Source of the DNA: an uncultured Oscillospiraceae bacterium
GTDB lineage: Bacteria; Bacillota; Clostridia; Oscillospirales; Ruminococcaceae
Direction of reading: 5' to 3'
Length of the DNA stretch: 17,730 bases
Assembly (NCBI GenBank): GCA_910579545.1
Contig: CAJTVI010000056.1
Coordinates: 1-17,730, forward strand
Of the stretch, positions 6,020-12,541 are shown piece after piece (positions within the stretch are counted from its first letter, which is position 1; the number at the start of each line of letters is the position of its first letter). A program made the position numbers and the translations under genes. Under the pieces are notes generated by a model. It saw only the letters and a list, made by a program, of their open reading frames with translations. It was not told the DNA's origin and made no database searches.

Positions 6020-7193
6020 GGGCCGTTTCCTCCAATTCCTCTAAAAATTCCCGCATCCGGGCAAAGGCGGTCTGCAGGTGCGCGATGGAATAGGCGTAGC
6101 TGATCCGCGCAAACCCCTCGCCCGGTTCGCCAAAGGCGGTGCCGGGCACAATGGCCACCTTTTTTTGATACAGCAGCCGTTCGCAGAACTCCTCGCTCGA
6201 AAGCCCGCTGCCCCCGATATAGGGGAAGGCGTAAAACGCCCCGCGCGGCTCAAAGCAGGCAAGGCCCATGCCCCGCAGGCTTTTTACCACAAACCGCCGG
6301 CGCTGGTCGTACTCGGTGCGCATCAGCTCGATCTGGTCGTCGCACTCCCGCATGGCCGCAATGGCCGCGTGCTGGCTGGTGGTGGGCGCGCACATGATGC
6401 AGTTCTGGTGCAGCTTTACCATCGTGCGGATCACCGGCTCCGGCCCGGCGGCGTAGCCCAGCCGCCAGCCGGTCATGGCATACGCCTTGGAAAACCCGTT
6501 TACCACCACCGTGCGCTCGGCCATGCCCGGCAGGCTGGCAATGCTCACATGCCGCCCGCCATAGGTCAGCTCGGCGTAGATCTCGTCGCTCAGCACCATG
6601 ATGTTGGTGCCGCGCAGCACCTGGGCGATCGCCTCAAGGTCGGCCCGCTCCATCACCGCGCCGGTGGGGTTGCCGGGGAACGGCAGCACCAGCAGCTTGG
6701 TTTTGGGGGTGATGGCGGCTTTCAGCTGCGCGGCCGTGAGCTTGAACTCGTTTTCGGCCAAAAGCCGCACCGATACCGGCACCCCCCCGATCAGGGTGGT
6801 GATGGGCTGGTAGCAGACAAAACTCGGCTCCGGGATGATCACCTCGTCCCCCGGCGCCACAAGGGTGCGCAGCGCAAGGTCGATGCCCTCCGAGCCGCCC
6901 ACCGTTACCAGTACCTCGTGCAAAGGGTCGTATTCCAGCATAAACCGCCGCTTGAGGTAATGGGCGATCTCGGCCCGCAGCTCCTTTAAGCCGGCGTTGG
7001 CGGTGTACTGGGTGCGCCCGCGCTCCAAGCTGCGGATGCCCGCCTCCCGGATGGCCCAGGGGGTCTTAAAATCCGGCTCGCCCACCCCCAGGCTGATGCA
7101 GCCCTCCATCTCGGCCGCGATGTCAAAAAACCGGCGGATGCCGGAGGGGCGCATCGCGGCGGCCCGCGGGGCGATCAGCGCGTCATAGTTCAT
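6012..7193 (-). CDS. PLP-dependent class I/II aminotransferase
   Basis: A 393-aa fold-type I aminotransferase close to the aspartate/aromatic (PatA/AspC-like) group. Seen: GVGEPDFKTP (37-45 region), TQYTANAGLKELRAEI, NPTG (175-178), SDEIYAELTY (202-211), the PLP lysine K236 in GFSKAYAMTGWRLGY, and a C-terminal FARISYAYS whose Arg should bind the substrate carboxylate. The exact amino acid is not readable. The start chosen is ATG at 7193, which overlaps the regulator's stop as TGATG, a sign of translational coupling. An in-frame GTG at 7208 is also possible. The pairing with an Lrp-type regulator suggests amino-acid-responsive control. Confidence 0.92.
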   Translation of the reverse strand: MNYDALIAPRAAAMRPSGIRRFFDIAAEMEGCISLGVGEPDFKTPWAIREAGIRSLERGRTQYTANAGLKELRAEIAHYLKRRFMLEYDPLHEVLVTVGGSEGIDLALRTLVAPGDEVIIPEPSFVCYQPITTLIGGVPVSVRLLAENEFKLTAAQLKAAITPKTKLLVLPFPGNPTGAVMERADLEAIAQVLRGTNIMVLSDEIYAELTYGGRHVSIASLPGMAERTVVVNGFSKAYAMTGWRLGYAAGPEPVIRTMVKLHQNCIMCAPTTSQHAAIAAMRECDDQIELMRTEYDQRRRFVVKSLRGMGLACFEPRGAFYAFPYIGGSGLSSEEFCERLLYQKKVAIVPGTAFGEPGEGFARISYAYSIAHLQTAFARMREFLEELEETAHG

Positions 7194-7672
7194 CACAGGG
7201 TCGTACACTCTCTTTCGTCGATCTCCTCGCCCGCAAACACCTGGCCCTCTTTTTTGTAGGTGCGCAGCACAAAATGGGTGGCGGTGGACAGCACGTCGTC
7301 CAGCGGCGAAAGCCGCTTTGCCACAAACAGCGCGATTTCCTGGAAGCTTTTGCCGGTAATGATCAGCTGCAGATCGTACCCGCCGCTCATCAGCAAAAGG
7401 GTCTTTACCTCGTCAAAGGCGGCAATGGTCGAGGCGATCTCGTCAAACCCGCGGTTTTTCTTGGGGCTCACCCGCAGCTCGATCACCGCCTCCACATGGT
7501 TGGCGCTGGTCTTTTCCCAGTCCACTAAGGCGCGGTATCCCCGCACATAGCCCAGCCGCTGGGCCTCGTCCATCTGGCGGGCCACCTCGGCGGGGGTGCG
7601 GTCCAGCATGGCGGCAAGGTCCTCGGCGCTCAAACGGCCGTTCTGCTCCAAAATCTTTAAAAGGCGTTCCAC
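7193..7672 (-). CDS. Lrp/AsnC family transcriptional regulator
   Basis: A 159-aa protein with an N-terminal winged helix (ILEQNGRLSAEDLAAMLDRT, then VARQMDEAQRLGYVRGYRAL) and a C-terminal ligand-binding RAM/ACT-like domain (about 58-140; LLLMSGGYDLQLIITGKSFQ). Family members respond to amino acids and often control adjacent genes. The start is GTG at 7672 with AGAGGG about 8 nt before it. An ATG at 7679 is in another frame. First gene of the minus operon, coupled by TGATG to the aminotransferase, and divergent from the ACT-domain gene; it could act on both promoters in the 190-bp gap. Confidence 0.92.
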   Translation of the reverse strand: MERLLKILEQNGRLSAEDLAAMLDRTPAEVARQMDEAQRLGYVRGYRALVDWEKTSANHVEAVIELRVSPKKNRGFDEIASTIAAFDEVKTLLLMSGGYDLQLIITGKSFQEIALFVAKRLSPLDDVLSTATHFVLRTYKKEGQVFAGEEIDERECTTL

Positions 7673-7741
7673 GCGGCATCCCTCTTTTCTTTCATGTCCG
7701 GCAGGGCCGGCCCCGGCCCCCCAAAAAGGTCCTTACAGGCT

Positions 7742-7770
7742 ATTATAAAAAAAATTCGGGATAAAGTAAA
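7742..7770 (-). promoter_or_regulatory. Promoter of the lrp-aminotransferase-DUF362-ispE operon
   Basis: On the minus strand, TTTACT (7770-7765) and TATAAT (7747-7742) are separated by 17 bp. The start of transcription should be near 7735, about 60 nt before the regulator's GTG. Confidence 0.75.
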
Positions 7771-7788
7771 CAAAATCCGGCATAAACC

Positions 7789-7797
7789 TGCTATAAT
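7789..7797 (+). promoter_or_regulatory. Extended -10 promoter of the ACT-UPF0210-queH unit
   Basis: TGCTATAAT (7789-7797) is a perfect -10 with the TGN extension; no good -35 box is present at the usual distance, which fits an extended -10 promoter. Its -10 region TATAATAGCC (7792-7801) is the exact inverse of GGCTATTATA (7738-7747), which holds the divergent promoter's -10. Confidence 0.65.
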
Positions 7798-7860
7798 AGC
7801 CCCAGGGCGGCCGGCCGGGCCGCATACAACCGTCAGCGGGATACGAGGGGAGAGGCTTTT

Positions 7861-8130
7861 ATGAAAGCGGTCATTACGGTTATCGGGCGGGACACGGTGG
7901 GGGTCATCGCCCGCATCAGCGGGGTGTGCAGCGAGCTGGACATCAACATCGAGGACGTGACCCAGAGCATCATGCAGCAGATGTTCTGCATGATCATGCT
8001 GGTGGATCTGAGCCGGTGCAGCGTGCCGCAGGAGGAGATGCGCCGCCGCTTTGCCGAGGTGGGCGAGGCCATGCGGATGCAGGTGAACGTGACCAGGCAG
8101 GAAGTATTCGACGCCATGCACCGGGTGTAA
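7861..8130 (+). CDS. ACT domain protein, UPF0237 family
   Basis: An 89-aa protein made of one ACT domain: MKAVITVIGRDTVGVIARIS (1-20), then a helix and LDINIEDVTQSIMQQMFCMI. Such domains bind small effectors, often amino acids. Length and pattern match the UPF0237 family, which is regularly found directly before UPF0210 genes, as here (the next start is 13 nt on). A role as a regulatory partner of that protein is inferred from this constant pairing. The ribosome site is GAGGGGAG about 8 nt before the ATG. Confidence 0.9.
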   Translation: MKAVITVIGRDTVGVIARISGVCSELDINIEDVTQSIMQQMFCMIMLVDLSRCSVPQEEMRRRFAEVGEAMRMQVNVTRQEVFDAMHRV

Positions 8131-8143
8131 GGGGGGCGGCGTG

Positions 8144-9511
8144 ATGAGCATGATCAATACCAACGACATCCTTGAGACCATCCATATGCTCACCGACGAG
8201 AGCCTGGATGTGCGCACGGTCACCATGGGCATCAGCCTTTTGGACTGCATCTCGCCCGACCCCGCCCGCGCCTGCGAAAACATCTACCGCAAGATCACCT
8301 CCCGCGCCGCGCGGCTGGTGGAAACGGTGGAGGGCATCAGCGCCGAGTACGGCATCCCCATTGTAAACAAGCGCATCAGCGTTACCCCGGTGGCCATGCT
8401 GCTGGGCGCGGCCCCAAAAGCCGACCCGGTGGCCTACGCCCGCACCCTGGACGCGGCGGCCAAGGCGGTGGGGGTCAACTTTATCGGCGGGTTCGGCGCG
8501 CTGGTGCACAAGGGCTTTGGCCCGGGGGACGAGCGGCTCTTGCAGGCCATCCCCGAGGCGCTGGCCGCCACCGACGTGGTCTGCTCCAGCGTCAACATCG
8601 GCTCCACCAAAAGCGGCATCAATATGGACGCGGTGGCCCAGATGGGCCGCATCGTGCGCGCCACCGCCGAGGGCACCGCCCACAACCAGTGCATGGGGGC
8701 GGCGAAACTGGTGGTGTTCTGCAACGCGCCCGAGGACAACCCCTTTATGGCCGGGGCCTTCCACGGCCCCGGCGAGCCGGACTGCGAGCTGCACGTGGGG
8801 GTCTCGGGGCCGGGCGCGGTGCGGGCGGCGCTGGCCGGCCTGCCCAAGGACGCCCCGCTGGACGAGGTGGCCGAGCTTGTAAAGCGCACCGCCTTTAAGA
8901 TCACCCGGCTGGGCCAGCTGGTGGCGCGGCTGGCAAGCCAGCGGCTGGGGGTGCCGGCCGGCATCATCGATTTGAGCCTTGCCCCCACCCCCGCGGTGGG
9001 GGACAGCGTGGCCAATATCTTAGAAGAAATGGGCCTTGAAAGCTGCGGCTGCTGCGGCACCACCGCCGCGCTGGCTTTGCTCAACGACGCGGTCAAAAAG
9101 GGCGGGGTGATGGCCTCCAACCATGTGGGCGGGCTCTCGGGGGCCTTTATCCCAGTCAGCGAGGACGACGGCATGATCTGCGCGGCCCAGCGCGGCAGCC
9201 TGACCCTGGAAAAGTTAGAGGCCATGACCGCGGTGTGCAGCGTCGGCATCGACATGGTGGTGCTGCCCGGCGACACCCCGGCCGAGGTCATCAGCGCCCT
9301 GATCGCGGACGAGGCAGCCATCGGCATGGTCAACAGCAAGACCACCGCGGTGCGGGTGATCCCGGCCATCGGGCGCGCGGCGGGCGAGATGCTGGACTTT
9401 GGCGGCCTTTTGGGCCGCGCGCCCATCATGCCCATCAGCCGGTACAGCCCGGCGGTGTTCGTGGGCCGTGGCGGGAGGATCCCCGCCCCCATGCAGGCGC
9501 TCAAAAATTAG
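8144..9511 (+). CDS. PFL-like family protein, UPF0210 (DUF711)
   Basis: A protein of about 455 aa of the UPF0210 family, which shows distant likeness to pyruvate formate-lyase/ribonucleotide reductase barrels in domain databases. Its reaction is not known. Seen: INTNDILETIHMLTDESLDV near the N-terminus, TMGISLLDC, GFGALVHKGF, and a Cys-rich ESCGCCGTTAALALLNDAVK late in the protein. Whether this is an active radical enzyme cannot be said. The start chosen is ATG at 8144, with GGGGGG 7 nt upstream; GTG 8141 and ATG 8150 are in the same frame, and many relatives start at the position of 8150. Confidence 0.9.
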   Translation: MSMINTNDILETIHMLTDESLDVRTVTMGISLLDCISPDPARACENIYRKITSRAARLVETVEGISAEYGIPIVNKRISVTPVAMLLGAAPKADPVAYARTLDAAAKAVGVNFIGGFGALVHKGFGPGDERLLQAIPEALAATDVVCSSVNIGSTKSGINMDAVAQMGRIVRATAEGTAHNQCMGAAKLVVFCNAPEDNPFMAGAFHGPGEPDCELHVGVSGPGAVRAALAGLPKDAPLDEVAELVKRTAFKITRLGQLVARLASQRLGVPAGIIDLSLAPTPAVGDSVANILEEMGLESCGCCGTTAALALLNDAVKKGGVMASNHVGGLSGAFIPVSEDDGMICAAQRGSLTLEKLEAMTAVCSVGIDMVVLPGDTPAEVISALIADEAAIGMVNSKTTAVRVIPAIGRAAGEMLDFGGLLGRAPIMPISRYSPAVFVGRGGRIPAPMQALKN

Positions 9512-9560
9512 GGCGGCGCAGGGCCCTGCATGCCCCAAACCCGGAAAGGCGGGATGCCCC

Positions 9561-10190
9561 ATGGCCAACCGGCCAAACTATGCAAAACAGATGGACGAGG
9601 CGCTGGCCGGCCTTGCCGGCAGCCGGCCCCGCCTTTTGCTGCACGCCTGCTGCGCCCCCTGCTCCAGCAGCGTGCTGGAAATTTTGGAGCGGCACTTTGC
9701 GGTGAGCGTTTTTTATTATAACCCCAACACCTGGCCCGAAGCTGAGTACGCCCGCCGCCTTGCCGAACTGCGGCGCTTTTTGGCGGCCAGCGGCCGGGAC
9801 GCGCTGCCCCTGATCGCGGAGGGGTACCGCCCGGCCGAGTTTTACGCCGCCGCGGCCGGCCTTGAGGCCGAGCCCGAGCGGGGGGCGCGGTGCACCGGGT
9901 GCTACCGGCTGCGGATGGAAAAAACGGCGGCCTACGCGGCGGCGCACGGGTACGGGTGGTTCTGCACCACCCTCTCGCTCTCGCCCCACAAGGACGCCGA
10001 GCGGATCAACCAGATCGGCGCCGCCCTGGCCGCCCAATATGGGGTGCGGCACCTGCCCAGCGAGTTTAAAAAGCGGGACGGCTACAAGCGCAGCCTTGAG
10101 CTTTCAGCCCAGTATGGGCTTTACCGGCAGGACTACTGCGGCTGCGAGTTCAGCGCCCGGGCCGCCGCCGCGCGGCGGCAGGGGGATTGA
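9561..10190 (+). CDS. queH: Epoxyqueuosine reductase QueH
   Basis: A 209-aa protein of the QueH (formerly DUF208) family, the non-B12 enzyme that reduces epoxyqueuosine to queuosine in tRNA. Conserved marks are all present: LLHACCAPCSS with C30, C31 and C34; YNPNTWPEAEY (53-63); RCTGCYRLR with C111 and C114; TTLSLSPHKD; and DYCGCEFS with C193 and C195. These Cys bind the Fe-S cluster and second metal site in known members. The start ATG at 9561 is preceded by AAAGGCGGG 7 nt upstream; an ATG at 9554 is out of frame. It lies 49 nt after the UPF0210 gene and is the last gene before a strong terminator, so probably in the same transcript, though no functional link is known. Confidence 0.93.
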   Translation: MANRPNYAKQMDEALAGLAGSRPRLLLHACCAPCSSSVLEILERHFAVSVFYYNPNTWPEAEYARRLAELRRFLAASGRDALPLIAEGYRPAEFYAAAAGLEAEPERGARCTGCYRLRMEKTAAYAAAHGYGWFCTTLSLSPHKDAERINQIGAALAAQYGVRHLPSEFKKRDGYKRSLELSAQYGLYRQDYCGCEFSARAAAARRQGD

Positions 10191-10192
10191 TC

Positions 10193-10244
10193 AAAACCAA
10201 AGCGCCCGGCGGGAAGCTATTTTCCCGCCGGGCGCTTGGGTTTT
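10193..10244. terminator. Two-way intrinsic terminator after queH
   Basis: The stem is 16 bp perfect (10200-10215 with 10222-10237) and extends to 23 bp with one mismatch, since AAAACC before it pairs with GGGTTTT after it. With A residues on the left and T on the right it can serve transcripts from both sides. Confidence 0.9.
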
Positions 10245-10275
10245 ATGCCTGCCGCGCGGTACGGCGGCCCGGCCC

Positions 10276-10316
10276 AAAAACCGCCCCGCCCTGCTTTTTG
10301 GGGCAGGGCGGGGCGG
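10276..10316 (-). terminator. Intrinsic terminator reading on the minus strand
   Basis: A perfect 14-bp stem (CCGCCCCGCCCTGC 10281-10294 with 10303-10316), an 8-nt loop, and AAAAA at 10276-10280, which becomes TTTTT after the stem on the minus strand. On the plus strand no T run follows. No minus-strand protein gene is seen upstream of it, so the transcript it ends is unexplained. Confidence 0.75.
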
Positions 10317-10543
10317 GGTGCGCCGCCGCGCAGAAACGGAAAAGGACGCGGCGGGCTATTTAAAAGGGCGGGGGAAGCGCGGCAAGGGCGGCGTCCCCCT
10401 TTGGTACCCCTTGTTGGTTGTCTGACCCGCCCGGCCCCTTTGCCGGTGCAGCTGCACAGGCGGACCTCGCATGGGCGGGTGCAGTGGGCCGCGGCGCGGG
10501 CTGCAAAGGCTCCGGGCGGCCGGTAAACGCTTTTTGTGGGCGT
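10281..10543 (-). ncRNA. Candidate minus-strand small RNA
   Basis: The minus-strand terminator above has no protein gene to serve. Going upstream on that strand there is a GC-rich region with pairing potential (CCCGCCC near 10431 with GGGCGGG near 10475; the palindrome GTGCAGCTGCAC near 10446; CCGGC/GCCGG near 10438-10453), then an AT-rich patch with TGGTATTCT, an extended -10 like element (minus strand, 10550-10558). The predicted RNA would be about 265 nt. It shows no motif I recognise of SRP RNA, 6S RNA, RNase P, tmRNA or a riboswitch. This is an inference from the terminator and a weak promoter only. Confidence 0.25.
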
Positions 10544-10609
10544 GCTTATAGAATACCAGCCAATTGTGGCAGGAATATGCGCAACTTTTGACTAATTTGT
10601 AAACGCTTT
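10523..10609 (+). repeat. Direct repeats GTAAACGCTTT
   Basis: The 11-mer GTAAACGCTTT occurs at 10523-10533 and 10599-10609, 76 bp apart, at the two borders of an AT-rich island in GC-rich surroundings. Between them lies GCCAATTGTGGC (10559-10570), a short dyad. These could be binding sites for a regulator or traces of a small insertion. Confidence 0.4.
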
Positions 10610-10632
10610 GTAACCATTTTGGGGCCGCCCCT

Positions 10633-10661
10633 TTGCCTTTGGGGCGGCGGGCTGGTATAAT
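10633..10661 (+). promoter_or_regulatory. Promoter of the UPF0291 gene
   Basis: TTGCCT (10633-10638) and TATAAT (10656-10661) are 17 bp apart, with TGG just before the -10 (extended form). Transcription should start near 10668, leaving a leader of about 67 nt that contains an 8-bp stem (GGGGCCGG 10682-10689 with CCGGCCCC 10703-10710). Confidence 0.8.
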
Positions 10662-10734
10662 GGCCTTGTTTGATTTAATATGGGGCCGGAGGCAGGCTTT
10701 CCCCGGCCCCCAAAAAAGGGGGATCTGCCACAAA

Positions 10735-10953
10735 ATGCAGCCGCACACCATCGAACGGATCAACGCCCTTGCCCGCAAGGCGCGCGAAACCGGGCTCACC
10801 GAGGCCGAACAAAAGGAGCAGGCGCTTTTGCGCCGGGAGTATATCGACGCCATGAAGCAGAGCCTGCGCACCCAGCTGGAGGAGGTGCGCATTGTGGAAG
10901 AGGACGGCAGCGCAACCCCGCTCAAAAAACGGGGCTCCCAAAATGGGGGCTGA
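10735..10953 (+). CDS. UPF0291 (DUF896) family protein
   Basis: A small 72-aa protein: TIERINALARKARETGLTEA then EQALLRREYIDAMKQSLRTQ and LEEVRIVEEDGS. It matches the YnzC-like UPF0291 family of short helical Firmicutes proteins, whose role is not established. The first half forms a two-helix hairpin in family members. The start ATG at 10735 has GGGGGA about 11 nt upstream; the frame is open further upstream, but that part spans the promoter and is not a real extension. The C-terminal tail (TPLKKRGSQNGG) is basic and low in complexity. It has its own promoter; no terminator follows before the purA promoter. Confidence 0.85.
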   Translation: MQPHTIERINALARKARETGLTEAEQKEQALLRREYIDAMKQSLRTQLEEVRIVEEDGSATPLKKRGSQNGG

Positions 10954-11008
10954 AGGCCGCCGCCCGCCGCGGGCCGCCAAAAAACGCCCCCCGGCCCGGC
11001 GCAAACGC

Positions 11009-11037
11009 TTGCCAGCGGGGGCAAAAAACAGTATAAT
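11009..11037 (+). promoter_or_regulatory. Promoter of the purA unit
   Basis: TTGCCA (11009-11014) and TATAAT (11032-11037) are separated by 17 bp. The predicted start near 11044 gives a leader of about 163 nt. Confidence 0.8.
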
Positions 11038-11043
11038 GGCCGG

Positions 11044-11206
11044 GGGCTTACCGCCCAGGGCGGGCCCCGCGCACCGTGTCAAAAACAGCGGACCTCTTTT
11101 GAACTGCTGCTGAAAACCAAGACTACGGGCGCTTGTTGGGGCGGCGGATCCCGCGCACCGCGTGCGAAAAAGGCCGCCCCCGGTTTTATAAGGAGTCGAT
11201 CAAGCA
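11044..11206 (+). promoter_or_regulatory. purA leader with a direct repeat
   Basis: The leader has CCCGCGCACCG twice (11066-11076 and 11150-11160), each followed by a G/T-rich part and a run of A, and a weak stem CAGC/GCTG around 11086-11111. I see no purine riboswitch core and no terminator, so attenuation is not evident. The ribosome site AAGGAG (11190-11195) lies 11 nt before the ATG. Confidence 0.4.
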
Positions 11207-12493
11207 ATGTTGACAGCGATCACCGGCATCAACTGGGGCGATGAGGGCAAGGGCCGCATGGTGGACCTGCTGAGCCAGGAGTACGACATCGTGGTGCGCT
11301 ACCAGGGCGGCAACAACGCGGGGCACACCGTGGTAAACCCCCGCGGCAGGTTTGTGCTCAACCTGCTGCCCTCGGGCATCCTGCGGCCCGAGGTGGCCTG
11401 CGTGATGGGGGGCGGCATGGTCATCGACCCGCGCCACCTGGAGCGGGAGATGGCCGCCCTGCGCGAAAAGGGCGTCGCCATCAGCCCGGCCAACCTCAAG
11501 ATCAGCGACCGCGCCACCCTCTGCATGCCCCACCATGTGCTGGAGGACGGCCTGGAGGAGGAGCGGCTTGCCAAGACCGGGGCGCAGTTTGGCTCCACCC
11601 GGCGGGGCATCGCCTATGCCTATGGCGACAAATACATGAAAAAAACCCTGCGCATGGGCGACCTTCTGCATCTGGACGGCAGCGTGCGCCAGCGGCTGGA
11701 GACCATCCTCGAGTGGAAAAACCTCACCCTCACCGGCGTTTATGGGGCCGAGCCCTTTTCGGCCGAAACGGCCTGGGCCGAACTTTGCCACTATGCCGAT
11801 GTGCTGGGCGAATACATCTGCGATACCGGCGAATACCTTGCCGCGGCCGACGACGCGGGCAAGCGCATCCTGTTTGAGGCCCAGCTGGGCGCCTTGCGGG
11901 ACATCGACTTTGGCATCTACCCCTACACCAGTTCCTCCAACGTCATCGGGGCCTACGCGCCCATCGGCGCGGGCATCCCGGGCCGCCGGCTGGACAGATC
12001 CATCGGCATCATGAAGGCCTATTCCTCCTGCGTGGGTGAGGGCCCCTTTGCGGCCGAGCTTGCCATGACAAAAGAGGAACAGGACGCGCTGCGCACTGCC
12101 GGCCACGAGTTTGGGGCCGCCACCGGCCGGCCCCGCCGGGTGGGTCCCTTTGATGTGGTGGCCAGCCGGTATGGGGTGGCCTGCCAGGGGGCGGACGAGC
12201 TGGCCCTGACCCTTTTGGACGTGCTGGATTACATGGAAACGATCCCAGTGGTGCAAAAGTATCTTGTGGACGGCAAAGAGACCGACCGCTTCCCCATGGG
12301 GGGCGCGCTGGCCGCCGCAAAGCCGGTGGTCACCGCCCTGCCCGGCTGGCGGTGCGATATCAGCGGCTGCCGCAGCTGGGCCGAGCTGCCCAAGGCCGCC
12401 CAGGACTATGTGCTCTATCTGGAACAGGCGGTGGGCTGCCGTATCGCCTATATCTCGGTAGGCCCCGACCGGGAGGCCTGCATCCGGCGGTAA
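11207..12493 (+). CDS. purA: Adenylosuccinate synthase
   Basis: A 428-aa enzyme that joins IMP and aspartate using GTP, the first step from IMP to AMP. Catalytic residues are present: INWGDEGKGRMVD (Asp12 at the phosphate loop) and GNNAGHTV (His40). IDFGIYPYTSSSN, EFGAATGRPRRVG and LTLLDVLDYMETIP match the IMP, aspartate and guanine-site regions. It belongs to a divergent form: FEGAQG of the E. coli type is FEAQLG, GTTGRGIGPAY is GSTRRGIAYAY, and STRVGxGPFPTE is SSCVGEGPFAAE. These changes are, to my knowledge, shared by a Clostridia subgroup rather than signs of decay. Length is normal. It is followed after 48 nt by a cation efflux gene in the same direction. Confidence 0.95.
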   Translation: MLTAITGINWGDEGKGRMVDLLSQEYDIVVRYQGGNNAGHTVVNPRGRFVLNLLPSGILRPEVACVMGGGMVIDPRHLEREMAALREKGVAISPANLKISDRATLCMPHHVLEDGLEEERLAKTGAQFGSTRRGIAYAYGDKYMKKTLRMGDLLHLDGSVRQRLETILEWKNLTLTGVYGAEPFSAETAWAELCHYADVLGEYICDTGEYLAAADDAGKRILFEAQLGALRDIDFGIYPYTSSSNVIGAYAPIGAGIPGRRLDRSIGIMKAYSSCVGEGPFAAELAMTKEEQDALRTAGHEFGAATGRPRRVGPFDVVASRYGVACQGADELALTLLDVLDYMETIPVVQKYLVDGKETDRFPMGGALAAAKPVVTALPGWRCDISGCRSWAELPKAAQDYVLYLEQAVGCRIAYISVGPDREACIRR

Positions 12494-12541
12494 GCCGCGG
12501 GGCGGCCGCCCCAAACCCGATACAAAAAGGAGGCCGCGGGG

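Noticed and set aside
10380..10440. T-box-like pieces (GCGTCCCCCTTT, GGTACC)
   Set aside because: The TGGNACCGCG core and the specifier stem are not present in the right order on either strand.
10586..10614. TTGACT with 17-bp spacing as a plus-strand promoter
   Set aside because: The -10 would be TAACCA, a poor match, and a far better promoter lies at 10633-10661.
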